Source: Methanobacteriota archaeon (lineage in GTDB: Archaea; Thermoplasmatota; Thermoplasmata; RBG-16-68-12). From it: DNA of 44,888 bases. Shown here piece after piece: positions 1-8,834 of the stretch. Position 1 is the stretch's first letter; the number at the start of each line of letters is the position of its first letter. The notes under the pieces were generated by a model. The model was given only the letters and a program-made list of their open reading frames with translations. It had not been told where the DNA came from and searched no databases. Made by a program: the position numbers and the translations under genes. The DNA lies in contig VBMG01000042.1 of assembly GCA_005878485.1 (NCBI GenBank), positions 1-44,888 of the forward strand, in the 5' to 3' direction.

Positions 1-95
1 GACCTCGCCTTCCGTGAGGATTACGTCGCGGATTTCTCGCGATTCGTCCGAGCCGCAACCTTTTAGCGAATCTCTGGAATGGCGGGAACGGGACC

Positions 96-374
96 ATGGG
101 ACGGAGGCCGGCGCTCTTGGTCGTCGACGTCCAGAACGATTTCTGCCCAGGTGGCTCGCTTGGCGTGCCGGACGGCGATGCGATCATCCCGCGAGTCAAC
201 AAGACGGTCGCCCTCTTCGAGCGCCGGGGCCTGCCGATCCGAGTGCTCCGCGATGCGATTCGCGGGGTCGACCTGAAGCCGGGTGACTCGGAGATGGCGA
301 TTAAGGAGATGCGCGTCCATGGCGCTCAATTTTCGGAGAGTCGTGGGCTGGCAAGTCTCCTCCCGAAAGAGTGA
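96..374 (+). pseudogene. Internally deleted nicotinamidase/isochorismatase-family protein (N- and C-terminal parts joined in frame)
   Basis: ALLVVDVQNDFCPGGSLGVPDGDAIIPRVN matches the nicotinamidase N-terminus, and RVLRDAIRGVDLKPGDSEMAIKEMRVHGA matches its C-terminus. The roughly 100-residue middle with the catalytic Lys and Cys is missing. Confidence 0.75.
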
Positions 375-510
375 TTTCCTCCATGATCCCCGTCACCTGA
401 AGGCGGCGAATCGTTGAAATAGCGATCCAGCGGTTCTTCGCCCGTCCCGATCCGCATCTTGCCAGTGGCATTCGCGGGCAGCGGACTCGAATCAGACGGG
501 GGATTTCAGG

Positions 511-930
511 ATGGCGGGCAAAAGCAAGTCCGGTGAGGGCACGCGCGAACATCCGTGGCACTTGAAGACGCCGATTGGGACATCGGAATTTCAGGCGTTC
601 CGCGACGAGGCTCTTGATCCGCCCGCGCTCGTCGTCAAGTCGGGGAGCACGGAGCTCCGGTACCACCTCCGATGCATCGACGACCTGCACTAGATGCTCA
701 AGTCGCGCGGAGACTGGATGCCCCTCGGAAGCGCCGACGAGCAGAAGCCAGCCGCGGACGGGACCGTCGAAGCGTGGGGTCGATTCCCGAAGAATCCCGT
801 CGGTGGGTGGTATGGACTGAAGAAGGGTCTTCGCGGGCGATTCGGGATGTACGTCCCGCCCGTGCTGGAGGCCCTGCATCTCGCCGAGGTCGAACACAAC
901 CCGAAAAACAATCGGATGCGAGCCCTCTAG
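511..930 (+). pseudogene. Small conserved protein (possibly DUF6855-type) interrupted by an in-frame TAG at 691-693
   Basis: ORFs 511-693 and 694-930 are in the same frame and separated by one TAG. The concatenation MAGKSKSGEGTREHPWHLKTPIGTSEF...CIDDLH*MLKSRGDWMPLGSADEQKPA...GRFGMYVPPVLEALHLAEVEHNPKNNRMRAL reads as one continuous domain. Confidence 0.7.
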
Positions 931-1017
931 GTTCGTCCGCGCCGCCGATCTCCACCCCGTCCTTGCTCTCCGGCCGGGGGCGGGAGCTCTGGCCTTGGAC
1001 AGCCGGGTGGACATATG

Positions 1018-1026
1018 TTTATATAA
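1018..1026 (+). promoter_or_regulatory. Archaeal TATA box upstream of the RHH-ftsZ operon
   Basis: TTTATATAA in a GC-rich background, about 55 nt upstream of the probable ATG at 1080. Confidence 0.6.
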
Positions 1027-1079
1027 CGTGATTGTCATACGAATGTCAGACAGAAAAATCCGAATTGCGGGGGCGGGCG

Positions 1080-1397
1080 ATGCCATCGGAATCGGAGCGG
1101 GTCACCATCCGGCTGCCGCCGGACAAAGTGAAAGCCCTCCATCAACTCGTGAAAGGCGGTACGTTCACGACGATCTCCGATGCGATTCGCGCCGCGATCG
1201 ACCGTTTCATCGACATCCAATTCGCGCCGGATTACATCCGCAAGCTCATGATCGAACTGCCGAAAGGAAACGTGGTGGACCTTCAGCAGCTCGTCAAGTC
1301 GGGCGACTCCGTGTCCGTGGAGGACGCGGTCCGCAACGCGGTCCGGGAGTACGTCCGCCGGCGGCTCCACAAGGCCATGGAAGGGGCCGACCGCTAG
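1080..1397 (+). CDS. Tandem ribbon-helix-helix transcriptional regulator (CdrS-like)
   Basis: Two RHH-like units: ERVTIRLPPDKVKALHQLVKGGTFTTISDAIRAAIDRFI and MIELPKGNVVDLQQLVKSGDSVSVEDAVRNAVREYVRRRL. It lies immediately upstream of ftsZ. The ORF-track start at 1032 is probably too early. Confidence 0.8.
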   Translation: MPSESERVTIRLPPDKVKALHQLVKGGTFTTISDAIRAAIDRFIDIQFAPDYIRKLMIELPKGNVVDLQQLVKSGDSVSVEDAVRNAVREYVRRRLHKAMEGADR

Positions 1398-1401
1398 CGA
1401 G

Positions 1402-2565
1402 ATGGCCGGGAACGCGCGACCCCTGAGGCGCGCGGGCAGAGGTGGCCTCCACCGCGGGCCGCCCGGGATGGGATCACGGATGGGCCTCGAGACCGCACAG
1501 CGTACGGGGAACCAATCGTTCCTCGATTCGTTCACGCTCGTCCGGCCGCGAGTCCTCGTGATCGGATGCGGGGGCGCGGGAGGCAATTCCGTCCACCGCC
1601 TCCATCGGATCGGCATCCATGGGGCTCGCACCGTCGTCGTGAACACGGATGCCGTGCATCTGGATTCCATCCAGGCGGATCGAAAGATCCTCATCGGCGG
1701 CGGCGTGACGCGGGGCATGGGCGCTGGCGGGCGTCCGGACGTTGGCGAGCGGTGCGCCGAGCTCGCGGAACAGGAGCTGCGGAATCAAATTGGTGACTCC
1801 GATCTGACGTTCATCACGGTCGGCCTTGGCGGCGGGACGGGCACGGGAATCGCCCCGTTTCTCGCGGAGCTCGCCCAGGCCGCCGGCAGCGTCGTGATCG
1901 CCTTAGCCACGACGCCATTCCGGGCGGAACGGGGCCGTATGAACAATGCCCGCGCCGGGATCCAGCGACTTCAAAGTTGCTCCGACTCGCTCATCGTCCT
2001 CGACAACAATCGGCTCCTCGACCTCGTCCCGAACCTCCCGATCGAGCAGGCGTTCGCGGTGATGGACCACTTGATCAGCGAGGTGGTCAAGGGCATCACC
2101 GAGTCGATCACGCTCCCATCGTTGATCAACCTCGACTTCAGCGACGTTCGCACGATCCTCCAGGCCGGCGGCATGTCGACCGTGTTCTATGGAGAGAACT
2201 CGGAGGACGACGTCGACCGGGTGGTCTCCGACACGCTTGACAACCCGCTCCTCGACGTCGACTACCGCGGGGCGAACGGCGCGCTCATCCACATCAGCGC
2301 GGGGCCCGGTCTGCGCCTGAAGACCGCGAACGCGGTCGTCGAGGGACTGACCGCGGGGATCCGCCCTGACGCGAACGTGATCTTCGGCGTCCGGGTAGAT
2401 CGGAAATACGAGGGGATCCTGCGGGTCCTCGCCATCATGACCGGCGTCCGCTCTCCGATTGTCGAAGGCGTCGCGGAATCCGTCTCCTTGCGAGACGTGG
2501 TGTCGGATGGCGGGACACCGGGCATCGCGAACGCGGAAACCCTACGGCCTTCCCGCCGTCGATGA
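1402..2565 (+). CDS. ftsZ: Cell division protein FtsZ (FtsZ2-type); alternative start at 1468
   Basis: VLVIGCGGAGGNSVHRL, MGAGGRPDVG, tubulin signature GLGGGTGTG, TPFRAERGRMNNA, NNRLLDLVPNLPI. Confidence 0.95.
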   Translation: MAGNARPLRRAGRGGLHRGPPGMGSRMGLETAQRTGNQSFLDSFTLVRPRVLVIGCGGAGGNSVHRLHRIGIHGARTVVVNTDAVHLDSIQADRKILIGGGVTRGMGAGGRPDVGERCAELAEQELRNQIGDSDLTFITVGLGGGTGTGIAPFLAELAQAAGSVVIALATTPFRAERGRMNNARAGIQRLQSCSDSLIVLDNNRLLDLVPNLPIEQAFAVMDHLISEVVKGITESITLPSLINLDFSDVRTILQAGGMSTVFYGENSEDDVDRVVSDTLDNPLLDVDYRGANGALIHISAGPGLRLKTANAVVEGLTAGIRPDANVIFGVRVDRKYEGILRVLAIMTGVRSPIVEGVAESVSLRDVVSDGGTPGIANAETLRPSRRR

Positions 2566-2568
2566 AAC

Positions 2569-3249
2569 CTACCCAGACGGGGGCGGCATAGCGGCTCTCG
2601 CGGTGTCTTCCTCGAACGCCTGCGTGAGCTGTCTCGGCTTCATCCGCACGCGGACCGTTTCGGGCTTCGGTTTGATCAGGTTCCATCCCGCCTTCGTCAC
2701 AGTCCCACCGACGATGGCGAGGACCAGATACATCGCGCCGGTCAACAGGACGATGGCCAAGGGCTGGAGGATCCCGGTGAGGTCGAAATTGAGGCTCAGG
2801 CCCGCGGCCGGGTCCAACGCGCTCTCCCCGGAGCGGGTCTGCATCGGGACCGCATCGACCTGCGCGAACGCCCGGCTCTCCTTCCCGTTGCCGTCTCGCA
2901 CGATGAGGCTCGTCTGGTACGCTCCCGGGCTCGTGTACGTGTGCATCCCGGGGTTCTGACCCGACTGACGGGCCCCGTCCCCGAAGTCCCACTGCCACGA
3001 TGTGATCGCGGCGTCCCCCTGCTGCGAGGTGTCCGCAACCGTCACGTTGAATCCGTTCGAATCCCAGCGGAACGAGGCCGCGGGGCCCTTCGGCGTCTGG
3101 TTCTGCGGCATCTGGGTCCGGAGGAAATCGCCTGGCGACCCGGCCAACGCGAGGGCGTGGGAGAACGTGAAGACGAGAAGGCCCAGGCCGAGGGCGAGCA
3201 CGCCAATCCCGAGGAGCAGATCCATGTGGTCGCGTTTCAGGAGGGCCAT
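2569..3249 (-). CDS. Membrane protein with a PKD domain
   Basis: N-terminal TM (LLLGIGVLALGLGLLVFTF), PKD motif WQWDFGDGARQSGQNPGMHTYTSPGAYQTSLIV, second hydrophobic segment (LAIVLLTGAMYLVLAIVGGTV). Confidence 0.75.
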   Translation of the reverse strand: MALLKRDHMDLLLGIGVLALGLGLLVFTFSHALALAGSPGDFLRTQMPQNQTPKGPAASFRWDSNGFNVTVADTSQQGDAAITSWQWDFGDGARQSGQNPGMHTYTSPGAYQTSLIVRDGNGKESRAFAQVDAVPMQTRSGESALDPAAGLSLNFDLTGILQPLAIVLLTGAMYLVLAIVGGTVTKAGWNLIKPKPETVRVRMKPRQLTQAFEEDTARAAMPPPSG

Positions 3250-3319
3250 CGGCGCGCTCGAAACGGCCGGTGTCCATAAAGAGCGGGACCCGGTTCTCAA
3301 GCCCGATAACGGATCGGCC

Positions 3320-5218
3320 TCACCCGCGAAAGATCGGGCGCATGCTCAAGAACTTCGGCTCGGCGAGTGGTCGGAACGGGCGGTCCTTCGTCTCCGAGGC
3401 GATCCGCGAACGCAGGGCGTCGACGGTCATCTCTCCCTGCTTCGTCGTCCCTCGCACGCGCACGTTGATCTTGCCGCTCTCGACCTCTTTCCGTCCGATC
3501 ACGGCGACGTACGGCACCCAGTCTTTCTCGGCGGTCCGGATTTTCTTCGCGAGGGTGTCCGAGGTGTCGTCGAGGTCCGCGCGGACGCCGTCCAGACGGC
3601 TGAGGATCGACCGCGCGTCGTCGAGCTGGTCTGCGCTCACCGGCACGATTCGGACCTGCGTCGGCGAGAGCCAGACGGGAAGCATTGGTGGCCGGCCGGC
3701 TTTCGCGTCCGCCGCCGCCTTCTCAAGGAGTCCGTACATGACTCGTTCGATTGCTCCGCTCGGGGAGAGATGGAGAATGAGCGGGGTCCGCTTCGCGCCT
3801 TTCTCGTCCGTGAAGGTGATTCCGAACCGCTTCGCGTTTTCCGTGTCGATCTGGTCGGTCGAGAGGGCCGCAGCCTTGTCGTTCGCGTCGACGAAGTTGA
3901 ATTCGTACTTCAACGTGAAGTAGAAGAATTGCTCCGACCACTTCTCCAAGAGGATCGGCTTGCCCCACCGTTTCGCGTACGCGGTCACGAAGTCGCGATG
4001 GTCCCGCCAGAACGCCTCCGTGACGCGCATGCCGACTTCGAAGTCGTCGGGCATGGAGAAGCCGCAATCCTCGAGGAGCTTCCAGGCGACCTCGAATCGG
4101 ACCATGAACTGCGTTTTCGCCTGCTCGACGTCCGCGCACAGCGCGTGACAGTCAGGCATCGTGAACGCCCGGAGCCGGCGGAGTCCCGCGAGCTCGCCCC
4201 GCTGCTCCGCGCGGAACGAGTAGCGCGTGAGCTCGTACAACGACAGCGGGAGTTGCTTGTATGAGATGACCATGTCCTTCATGATCAGGAACTGGCCGAA
4301 ACATGCACTGAACCGCAGGAACGTCTTCTTGTTCGGCGTCTGGACGACGTACTGCCGCGCCGGGAAGCGGTTCAGGTACGACTTCAGGGCCGGATGCTCG
4401 AAGTCGTACATGACGGGGGACTCGACCTCCATCGCGCCGTACTCTCGAGTCCGCTGGCTGACGTGCTCCTCGATGAGGCCCTTGATCAAACGCCCTTTCG
4501 GGTAATACCGGAGGTTGCCCGGATCCGAGCCAGGCTCGTAGTCCACGAGTTCGAGGTCCCGCATCAGGCGGACGTGTGGCGGCTCCTCCTTCACCTCGCG
4601 GGTTTTCATCATCTCGTACGAGGCGAACCGGCGCAGGTTGTCGTGGCCCTTGAAATCGAATCCCGCGACGCTTCCATCCTTGATGGAGAGCGGGTGCGCC
4701 TCGCCCTTCGTGTCGAGGACGAGCCAATCTGACCGGAGTTTCGCTTCTGCCTTGATCGCGTCGGAGAGTTCTTCCTTCGCCTCCGCCGCAGCCTCTGCCA
4801 CGATCTCGCGGGACAATTCGCTCAACGGATGTCCCTTCACAGCGACTTTGAAAGACTTGTAGTAGCCGAACGGCGACGCGGTCACGTCATACCCGCGGGC
4901 ACGGAGGTCTTTCTCGAGGGCGGCGAGGAGTTCCTGAGCCCGATCCGGCGAAGCGAGGGAGGAGCTGAGGTGGGAGTACGGATACAGCACGACGCGCCGG
5001 GTTCGCACCTGGCCCGCGACGTCCTCGATGCTTGCGGCCGCGGCTTTCGCGGCGCCAATCGGATTCGCCTCATCCCGTTTCTCTGCACTGATGAAGCAGA
5101 CGAGGGCTTCTTCGGCACGTCCATGGCGCGCCTCCTTCGGAAGATCTGGGAGGCCCTTGACGGCCTTCTCCTTCACCTCGTACTCGAGGTAGTCGACATG
5201 GAGGAACAGGATGCGCAT
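3320..5218 (-). CDS. thrS: Threonyl-tRNA synthetase, archaeal type with DTD-like N-terminal editing domain
   Basis: N-terminus MRILFLHVDYLEYEV; HPLSELSREIV; RYYPKGRLIKGLIEEHV; RFSACFGQF; anticodon-binding C-terminal region. Start set at 5218 to match the archaeal N-terminus. Confidence 0.95.
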   Translation of the reverse strand: MRILFLHVDYLEYEVKEKAVKGLPDLPKEARHGRAEEALVCFISAEKRDEANPIGAAKAAAASIEDVAGQVRTRRVVLYPYSHLSSSLASPDRAQELLAALEKDLRARGYDVTASPFGYYKSFKVAVKGHPLSELSREIVAEAAAEAKEELSDAIKAEAKLRSDWLVLDTKGEAHPLSIKDGSVAGFDFKGHDNLRRFASYEMMKTREVKEEPPHVRLMRDLELVDYEPGSDPGNLRYYPKGRLIKGLIEEHVSQRTREYGAMEVESPVMYDFEHPALKSYLNRFPARQYVVQTPNKKTFLRFSACFGQFLIMKDMVISYKQLPLSLYELTRYSFRAEQRGELAGLRRLRAFTMPDCHALCADVEQAKTQFMVRFEVAWKLLEDCGFSMPDDFEVGMRVTEAFWRDHRDFVTAYAKRWGKPILLEKWSEQFFYFTLKYEFNFVDANDKAAALSTDQIDTENAKRFGITFTDEKGAKRTPLILHLSPSGAIERVMYGLLEKAAADAKAGRPPMLPVWLSPTQVRIVPVSADQLDDARSILSRLDGVRADLDDTSDTLAKKIRTAEKDWVPYVAVIGRKEVESGKINVRVRGTTKQGEMTVDALRSRIASETKDRPFRPLAEPKFLSMRPIFRG

Positions 5219-5242
5219 CTCGGCCCGCGTTATCCGTCGAGG

Positions 5243-5250
5243 GTATAAAG
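5243..5250 (-). promoter_or_regulatory. TATA box for thrS (near-leaderless transcript)
   Basis: GGTATAAAG on + reads CTTTATACC on -, about 25-32 nt upstream of the thrS ATG at 5218. Confidence 0.5.
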
Positions 5251-5286
5251 CCCCTGCCCCGCTCACTCTGAAATATCCGGGGAGGG

Positions 5287-6153
5287 ATGGCGTTTCCAAT
5301 GTCCGAGCCGCTGGTTTGGCGCCACCGGACCGGTGAAATCGTCTTCGACCGAACGCGAGTCATGGGGGTCCTAAACGTCACGCCCGACTCCTTTTCCGAC
5401 GGCGGTCGCTTCTTCGATTCGGTTGCAGCGGTGCGCCGCGGTCTCGAAATGGCCGAACAGGGGGCAGACATCATCGACGTCGGTGGGGAGTCGACGAGGC
5501 CCGGCTCGGACCGTGTTCCTGCGGAGGAGGAGTGGAGACGTGTTTCGCCGGTAATCCGAGAGCTCGCCGCCAACCTCACGATCCCGATTTCGATTGACAC
5601 CCGCAAGCCTGACATCGCGCGAAAGGCGATTCGCGCGGGCGCGTCAATCGTGAACGACGTGACGGCGTTGCAAGATCCCGAAATGGTCCCCGTGGTCGCC
5701 AGCTCGCGTGTCGGAGTCGTCCTCATGCACCTCCGGGGCGAACCAAAGACGATGCAAGACCGGCCGAGCTACAGCGATGTCGTCGCAGAGGTCCGGGAGT
5801 TCCTAGAGGAGCGCGTTCGAACCGCCGCGAGCCACGGAATCGCTCTAGAAGCCATCGCGGTGGATCCAGGCATCGGATTCGGCAAGGACTTGAACCACAA
5901 CCTCGCCCTCCTGCGTCATCTTGACGCCCTGGCGCTGCTGGGACAGCCGATCGTTGTGGGAGTATCCCGGAAGTCCTTCCTGAAGCGGTTGGACGCGGGC
6001 GACGAAGCAGTCGATCGACTTGCCGGGAGCGTTGCGGCCGCAACACTCGCGGTCGCCCACGGAGCCCACGTGATTCGGGCTCACGACGTCCTCGAAACGG
6101 TCCGGGCAATGCGTGTTGCGGATGCGCTGCTGCGAGGCAGCGAAAGCCTTTAA
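5287..6153 (+). CDS. folP: Dihydropteroate synthase
   Basis: MGVLNVTPDSFSDGG, DVGGESTRPGSD, SIDTRKPDIARKAI, NDVTAL, DPGIGFGKDLNHN, VGVSRKSFL. Confidence 0.95.
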   Translation: MAFPMSEPLVWRHRTGEIVFDRTRVMGVLNVTPDSFSDGGRFFDSVAAVRRGLEMAEQGADIIDVGGESTRPGSDRVPAEEEWRRVSPVIRELAANLTIPISIDTRKPDIARKAIRAGASIVNDVTALQDPEMVPVVASSRVGVVLMHLRGEPKTMQDRPSYSDVVAEVREFLEERVRTAASHGIALEAIAVDPGIGFGKDLNHNLALLRHLDALALLGQPIVVGVSRKSFLKRLDAGDEAVDRLAGSVAAATLAVAHGAHVIRAHDVLETVRAMRVADALLRGSESL

Positions 6154-6161
6154 CCTCCGGC

Positions 6162-7241
6162 ATGATTCGTACCGTAATGGTATCTCGGAAGGCCATCGAC
6201 TCGATCCTCGGGGAATACGAGGACATCGTCGTTGCGACGGTCTGCTCGCACTCGTCTCTCCAGATTTTCCACGGAGCCCGCCAAGAGGGCTTCCGCACGC
6301 TTGGGATTGCGATTGGTAAGCGACCTCGCTTCTACGATGCATTCCCCCTCGCGAAGCCGGACGAGTTCCTCATCGTGGACTCCTACGCGGACATCCTCGA
6401 CCAGGCGGACGATCTCGTCGGGAAGCACGTCGTCACCGTCCCGCACGGTTCCTTCGTGGAATACATGGGCGCCGATGTCTTCGCGAAACTCCGGATCCCA
6501 ACGTTCGGGAATCGCGAGGTGCTGAAATGGGAGTCGGACCGCGACAAGCAGCGAGATTGGCTCACATCCGCAGGCGTCCCGATGCCGGAGAAGATCGAAC
6601 AGCCGAAGGACATCAATCGTCCGGTCTTCGTCAAGTACTACGGAGCGAAAGGCGGCCGCGGATCGTTCATCGCGAAGAACTACGAGGACTTTAAGGAGTC
6701 GATCCAACCCGGCATGAAATACACGATCCAGGAGTACGTCGTCGGGACGCGGTACTACATTCACTACTTCTACTCGCCCTTCGCGACCTCAGGGTTCATG
6801 CTCTCGAAAGGCGCGCTCGAGATGCTTGGCGTGGACCGCCGCGACGAGGCGAACATCGACGAGATGTACAAGCTCGGTGCCCAGGAGGCGCTGCGGAAGA
6901 TGGGCTTGCTTCCGACCTTCGTCGTGACGGGCAACATGCCGGTGGTCTTACGGGAATCGCTCCTACCGAAGGCGTTCGAGATGGGGGAACGCGCCGTCGA
7001 ACGCTCGATCGAACTGTTCGGCGGCATGGTCGGCCCGTTCTGTCTCGAGACGATCGTGTCCGACCAGCTCGAGTTCAAGGTCTTCGAGATTTCCACCCGG
7101 ATTGTCGCGGGGACGAACCTCTTCATCGCCGGGTCTCCGTACTCCGATCTCCAAGAGCCGGGGATGTCGACGGGCCGCCGGATTGCGAGAGAGATCCGAG
7201 TCGCCCAGAAACAGGGCCGTCTCGCCGATGTCCTCAGCTAA
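6162..7241 (+). CDS. purP: Formate-dependent FAICAR synthetase (5-formaminoimidazole-4-carboxamide ribonucleotide synthetase)
   Basis: ATVCSHSSLQIFHGARQEGF, KYYGAKGGRGSFIAKN, IQEYVVGTRYYIHYFYSP, ISTRIVAGTNLFIAGSPYS. Confidence 0.93.
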   Translation: MIRTVMVSRKAIDSILGEYEDIVVATVCSHSSLQIFHGARQEGFRTLGIAIGKRPRFYDAFPLAKPDEFLIVDSYADILDQADDLVGKHVVTVPHGSFVEYMGADVFAKLRIPTFGNREVLKWESDRDKQRDWLTSAGVPMPEKIEQPKDINRPVFVKYYGAKGGRGSFIAKNYEDFKESIQPGMKYTIQEYVVGTRYYIHYFYSPFATSGFMLSKGALEMLGVDRRDEANIDEMYKLGAQEALRKMGLLPTFVVTGNMPVVLRESLLPKAFEMGERAVERSIELFGGMVGPFCLETIVSDQLEFKVFEISTRIVAGTNLFIAGSPYSDLQEPGMSTGRRIAREIRVAQKQGRLADVLS

Positions 7242-7327
7242 ACTCGTGCGCGGCAGATGAAACGAAATCACCCCGGAAAAAGACAGAGAAACGCTTTTAT
7301 GGCCTCGCCCGGCATGGGACGGCAGCC

Positions 7328-8161
7328 ATGGCGGACGACGTCACGGTTGCGGTCATCCTTGTGTTGGTCGCGATCGGTGCCGCAACCTTCCTCGAGACCC
7401 GGTTCCTTCGACGGAAAATGAAGAACCGGCGGGTGCGGACGGCGAAGCGCGATGAGGAGGTTCAGGACGAAGCCCACAACGCGATCGTGACGACGAAAGC
7501 GGTTTTGACGAGCCTCGAGCGCCAAGGGATTCGGAGTGAGGAATCGGCCGGTTGGCTCCGCGAGGCCGAGATTGCGAATGCGAGACGCAACTACCGCGTC
7601 GCCGTCGAACTGACCGGGAAAGCAAAGGCGCGTCTCCTCTCGCTCAAGTCCGCCCAAGCCGCGAAGGGGGACCTCGCAAAGCTCGATTCGCTGTCCTCGT
7701 CGGGGTCGACGACGGAGATGACCACGAAGGAGGTGCTCCAGAAGGACGTCCCGCCGAACCTCTTGCAGTCGAAGTTCTCGATCGGCGTCGCCGAGACCGC
7801 CCTGGAGCAAGGTCGTGTCGCGGGCCGGGATACGGCGCAGGCAACGCAACTCTTGGAGGCCGCGAAGGCGCGGTTCGACGCGAAGGACTACGCTGGCGCG
7901 CTTTCAATTGCCCGCCTGTCGAAACGGGCCGCAAACGGCGAGGTCGTTGATGCATCCATCCCGCTCCCGGTTGCGACACCATCGGCCACAACAAGCGTCG
8001 GCGCGACGTGTTCGTCGTGCGGTTCCGCACTTCAACCCGATGACGTGTTCTGTCGCAAGTGCGGCACGCGCGTCGTGTCGAGCGCGTGCGCGTCGTGCGG
8101 CGCAAGCCTCCTGCCGGACGATGCGTTCTGCCGGAAATGTGGAACGCCGGTCTCCGGATGA
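7328..8161 (+). CDS. Membrane-anchored double zinc-ribbon protein
   Basis: N-terminal TM segment; C-terminal CSSCGSALQPDDVFCRKCGT and CASCGASLLPDDAFCRKCGT. Confidence 0.8.
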   Translation: MADDVTVAVILVLVAIGAATFLETRFLRRKMKNRRVRTAKRDEEVQDEAHNAIVTTKAVLTSLERQGIRSEESAGWLREAEIANARRNYRVAVELTGKAKARLLSLKSAQAAKGDLAKLDSLSSSGSTTEMTTKEVLQKDVPPNLLQSKFSIGVAETALEQGRVAGRDTAQATQLLEAAKARFDAKDYAGALSIARLSKRAANGEVVDASIPLPVATPSATTSVGATCSSCGSALQPDDVFCRKCGTRVVSSACASCGASLLPDDAFCRKCGTPVSG

Positions 8162-8209
8162 TTCCCATCGGATAAACCTTAATTACAGGGCGCCGCCATC
8201 CCTCGCGCC

Positions 8210-8530
8210 ATGGCCATCGGAAGCGACATGGAACAGGCCCTCACCGCGCTGTACGGCGAGGACCAGGTCGCTGCCGTCATCACGCTCAAAGTGGACACGA
8301 AAGAGGCGGACCGAATCGCCACCGAGATTTCGAAGTTTGATGTGATCAAGGATGTCTTCCTCGTCACCGGGGACACGGACATCATCGCGAAGGCGAGGTT
8401 CCGGAACTACAAAGGGCTGAAGGACTTCGTCATCACGAGCCTGGGCCCGATTCCGGGGATCAAGGACACGAAAACCTTGATGGTGGTTACCACCTACAAG
8501 GAAGGCGGACAGCCGAGGGCGCAAAGTTGA
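8210..8530 (+). CDS. Stand-alone Lrp/AsnC ligand-binding (RAM) domain protein
   Basis: AVITLKVDTKEADRIATEISKFDVIKDVFLVTGDTDIIAKARFRNYKGLKDFVITSLGPIPGIKDTKTLMVV; no HTH. Confidence 0.85.
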   Translation: MAIGSDMEQALTALYGEDQVAAVITLKVDTKEADRIATEISKFDVIKDVFLVTGDTDIIAKARFRNYKGLKDFVITSLGPIPGIKDTKTLMVVTTYKEGGQPRAQS

Positions 8531-8560
8531 GGGCGAAGGGCAACCCTGGGAGCTGGTCAG

Positions 8561-8815
8561 ATGGACACCGAAGCGAAGCTGAAGCAAATCATGGACGTCC
8601 TCGACCAGATCGCAGAGGACACCTCGGTCCCTAGGAACATCCGTCGCGGCGCATCGGAAGCGAAAGCTCGCCTTGCGAAGAAGAGCGAGGCGCTTGACCT
8701 GCGCGTGACGAGCGCGATCATGATCATGGACGACCTCGCGAACGATCCGAACATCCCGCTCCATGGGCGCACGCTGATCTGGAACGTGATTTCGCAGCTG
8801 GAAACGGTCAAGTGA
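8561..8815 (+). CDS. UPF0147 family protein
   Basis: IMDVLDQIAEDTSVPRNIRRGASEAKARL...DDLANDPNIPLHGRTLIWNVISQLE. Confidence 0.9.
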   Translation: MDTEAKLKQIMDVLDQIAEDTSVPRNIRRGASEAKARLAKKSEALDLRVTSAIMIMDDLANDPNIPLHGRTLIWNVISQLETVK

Positions 8816-8834
8816 AGTCGTTGCGGACACGCGC

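Noticed and set aside
325-500. Minus-frame peptide PLPANATGKMRIGTGEEPLDRYF resembling an acyl-CoA synthetase C-terminus
   Set aside because: No start codon, TGA just upstream, too short to separate from chance
301-1086. 261-aa minus-strand ORF
   Set aside because: Low-complexity Arg/Pro-rich shadow ORF across the better-supported plus-strand pseudogenes and RHH start; typical of high-GC DNA
3002-4264. 420-aa plus-strand ORF antisense to thrS
   Set aside because: Overlaps the clear ThrRS coding frame; composition typical of antisense shadow
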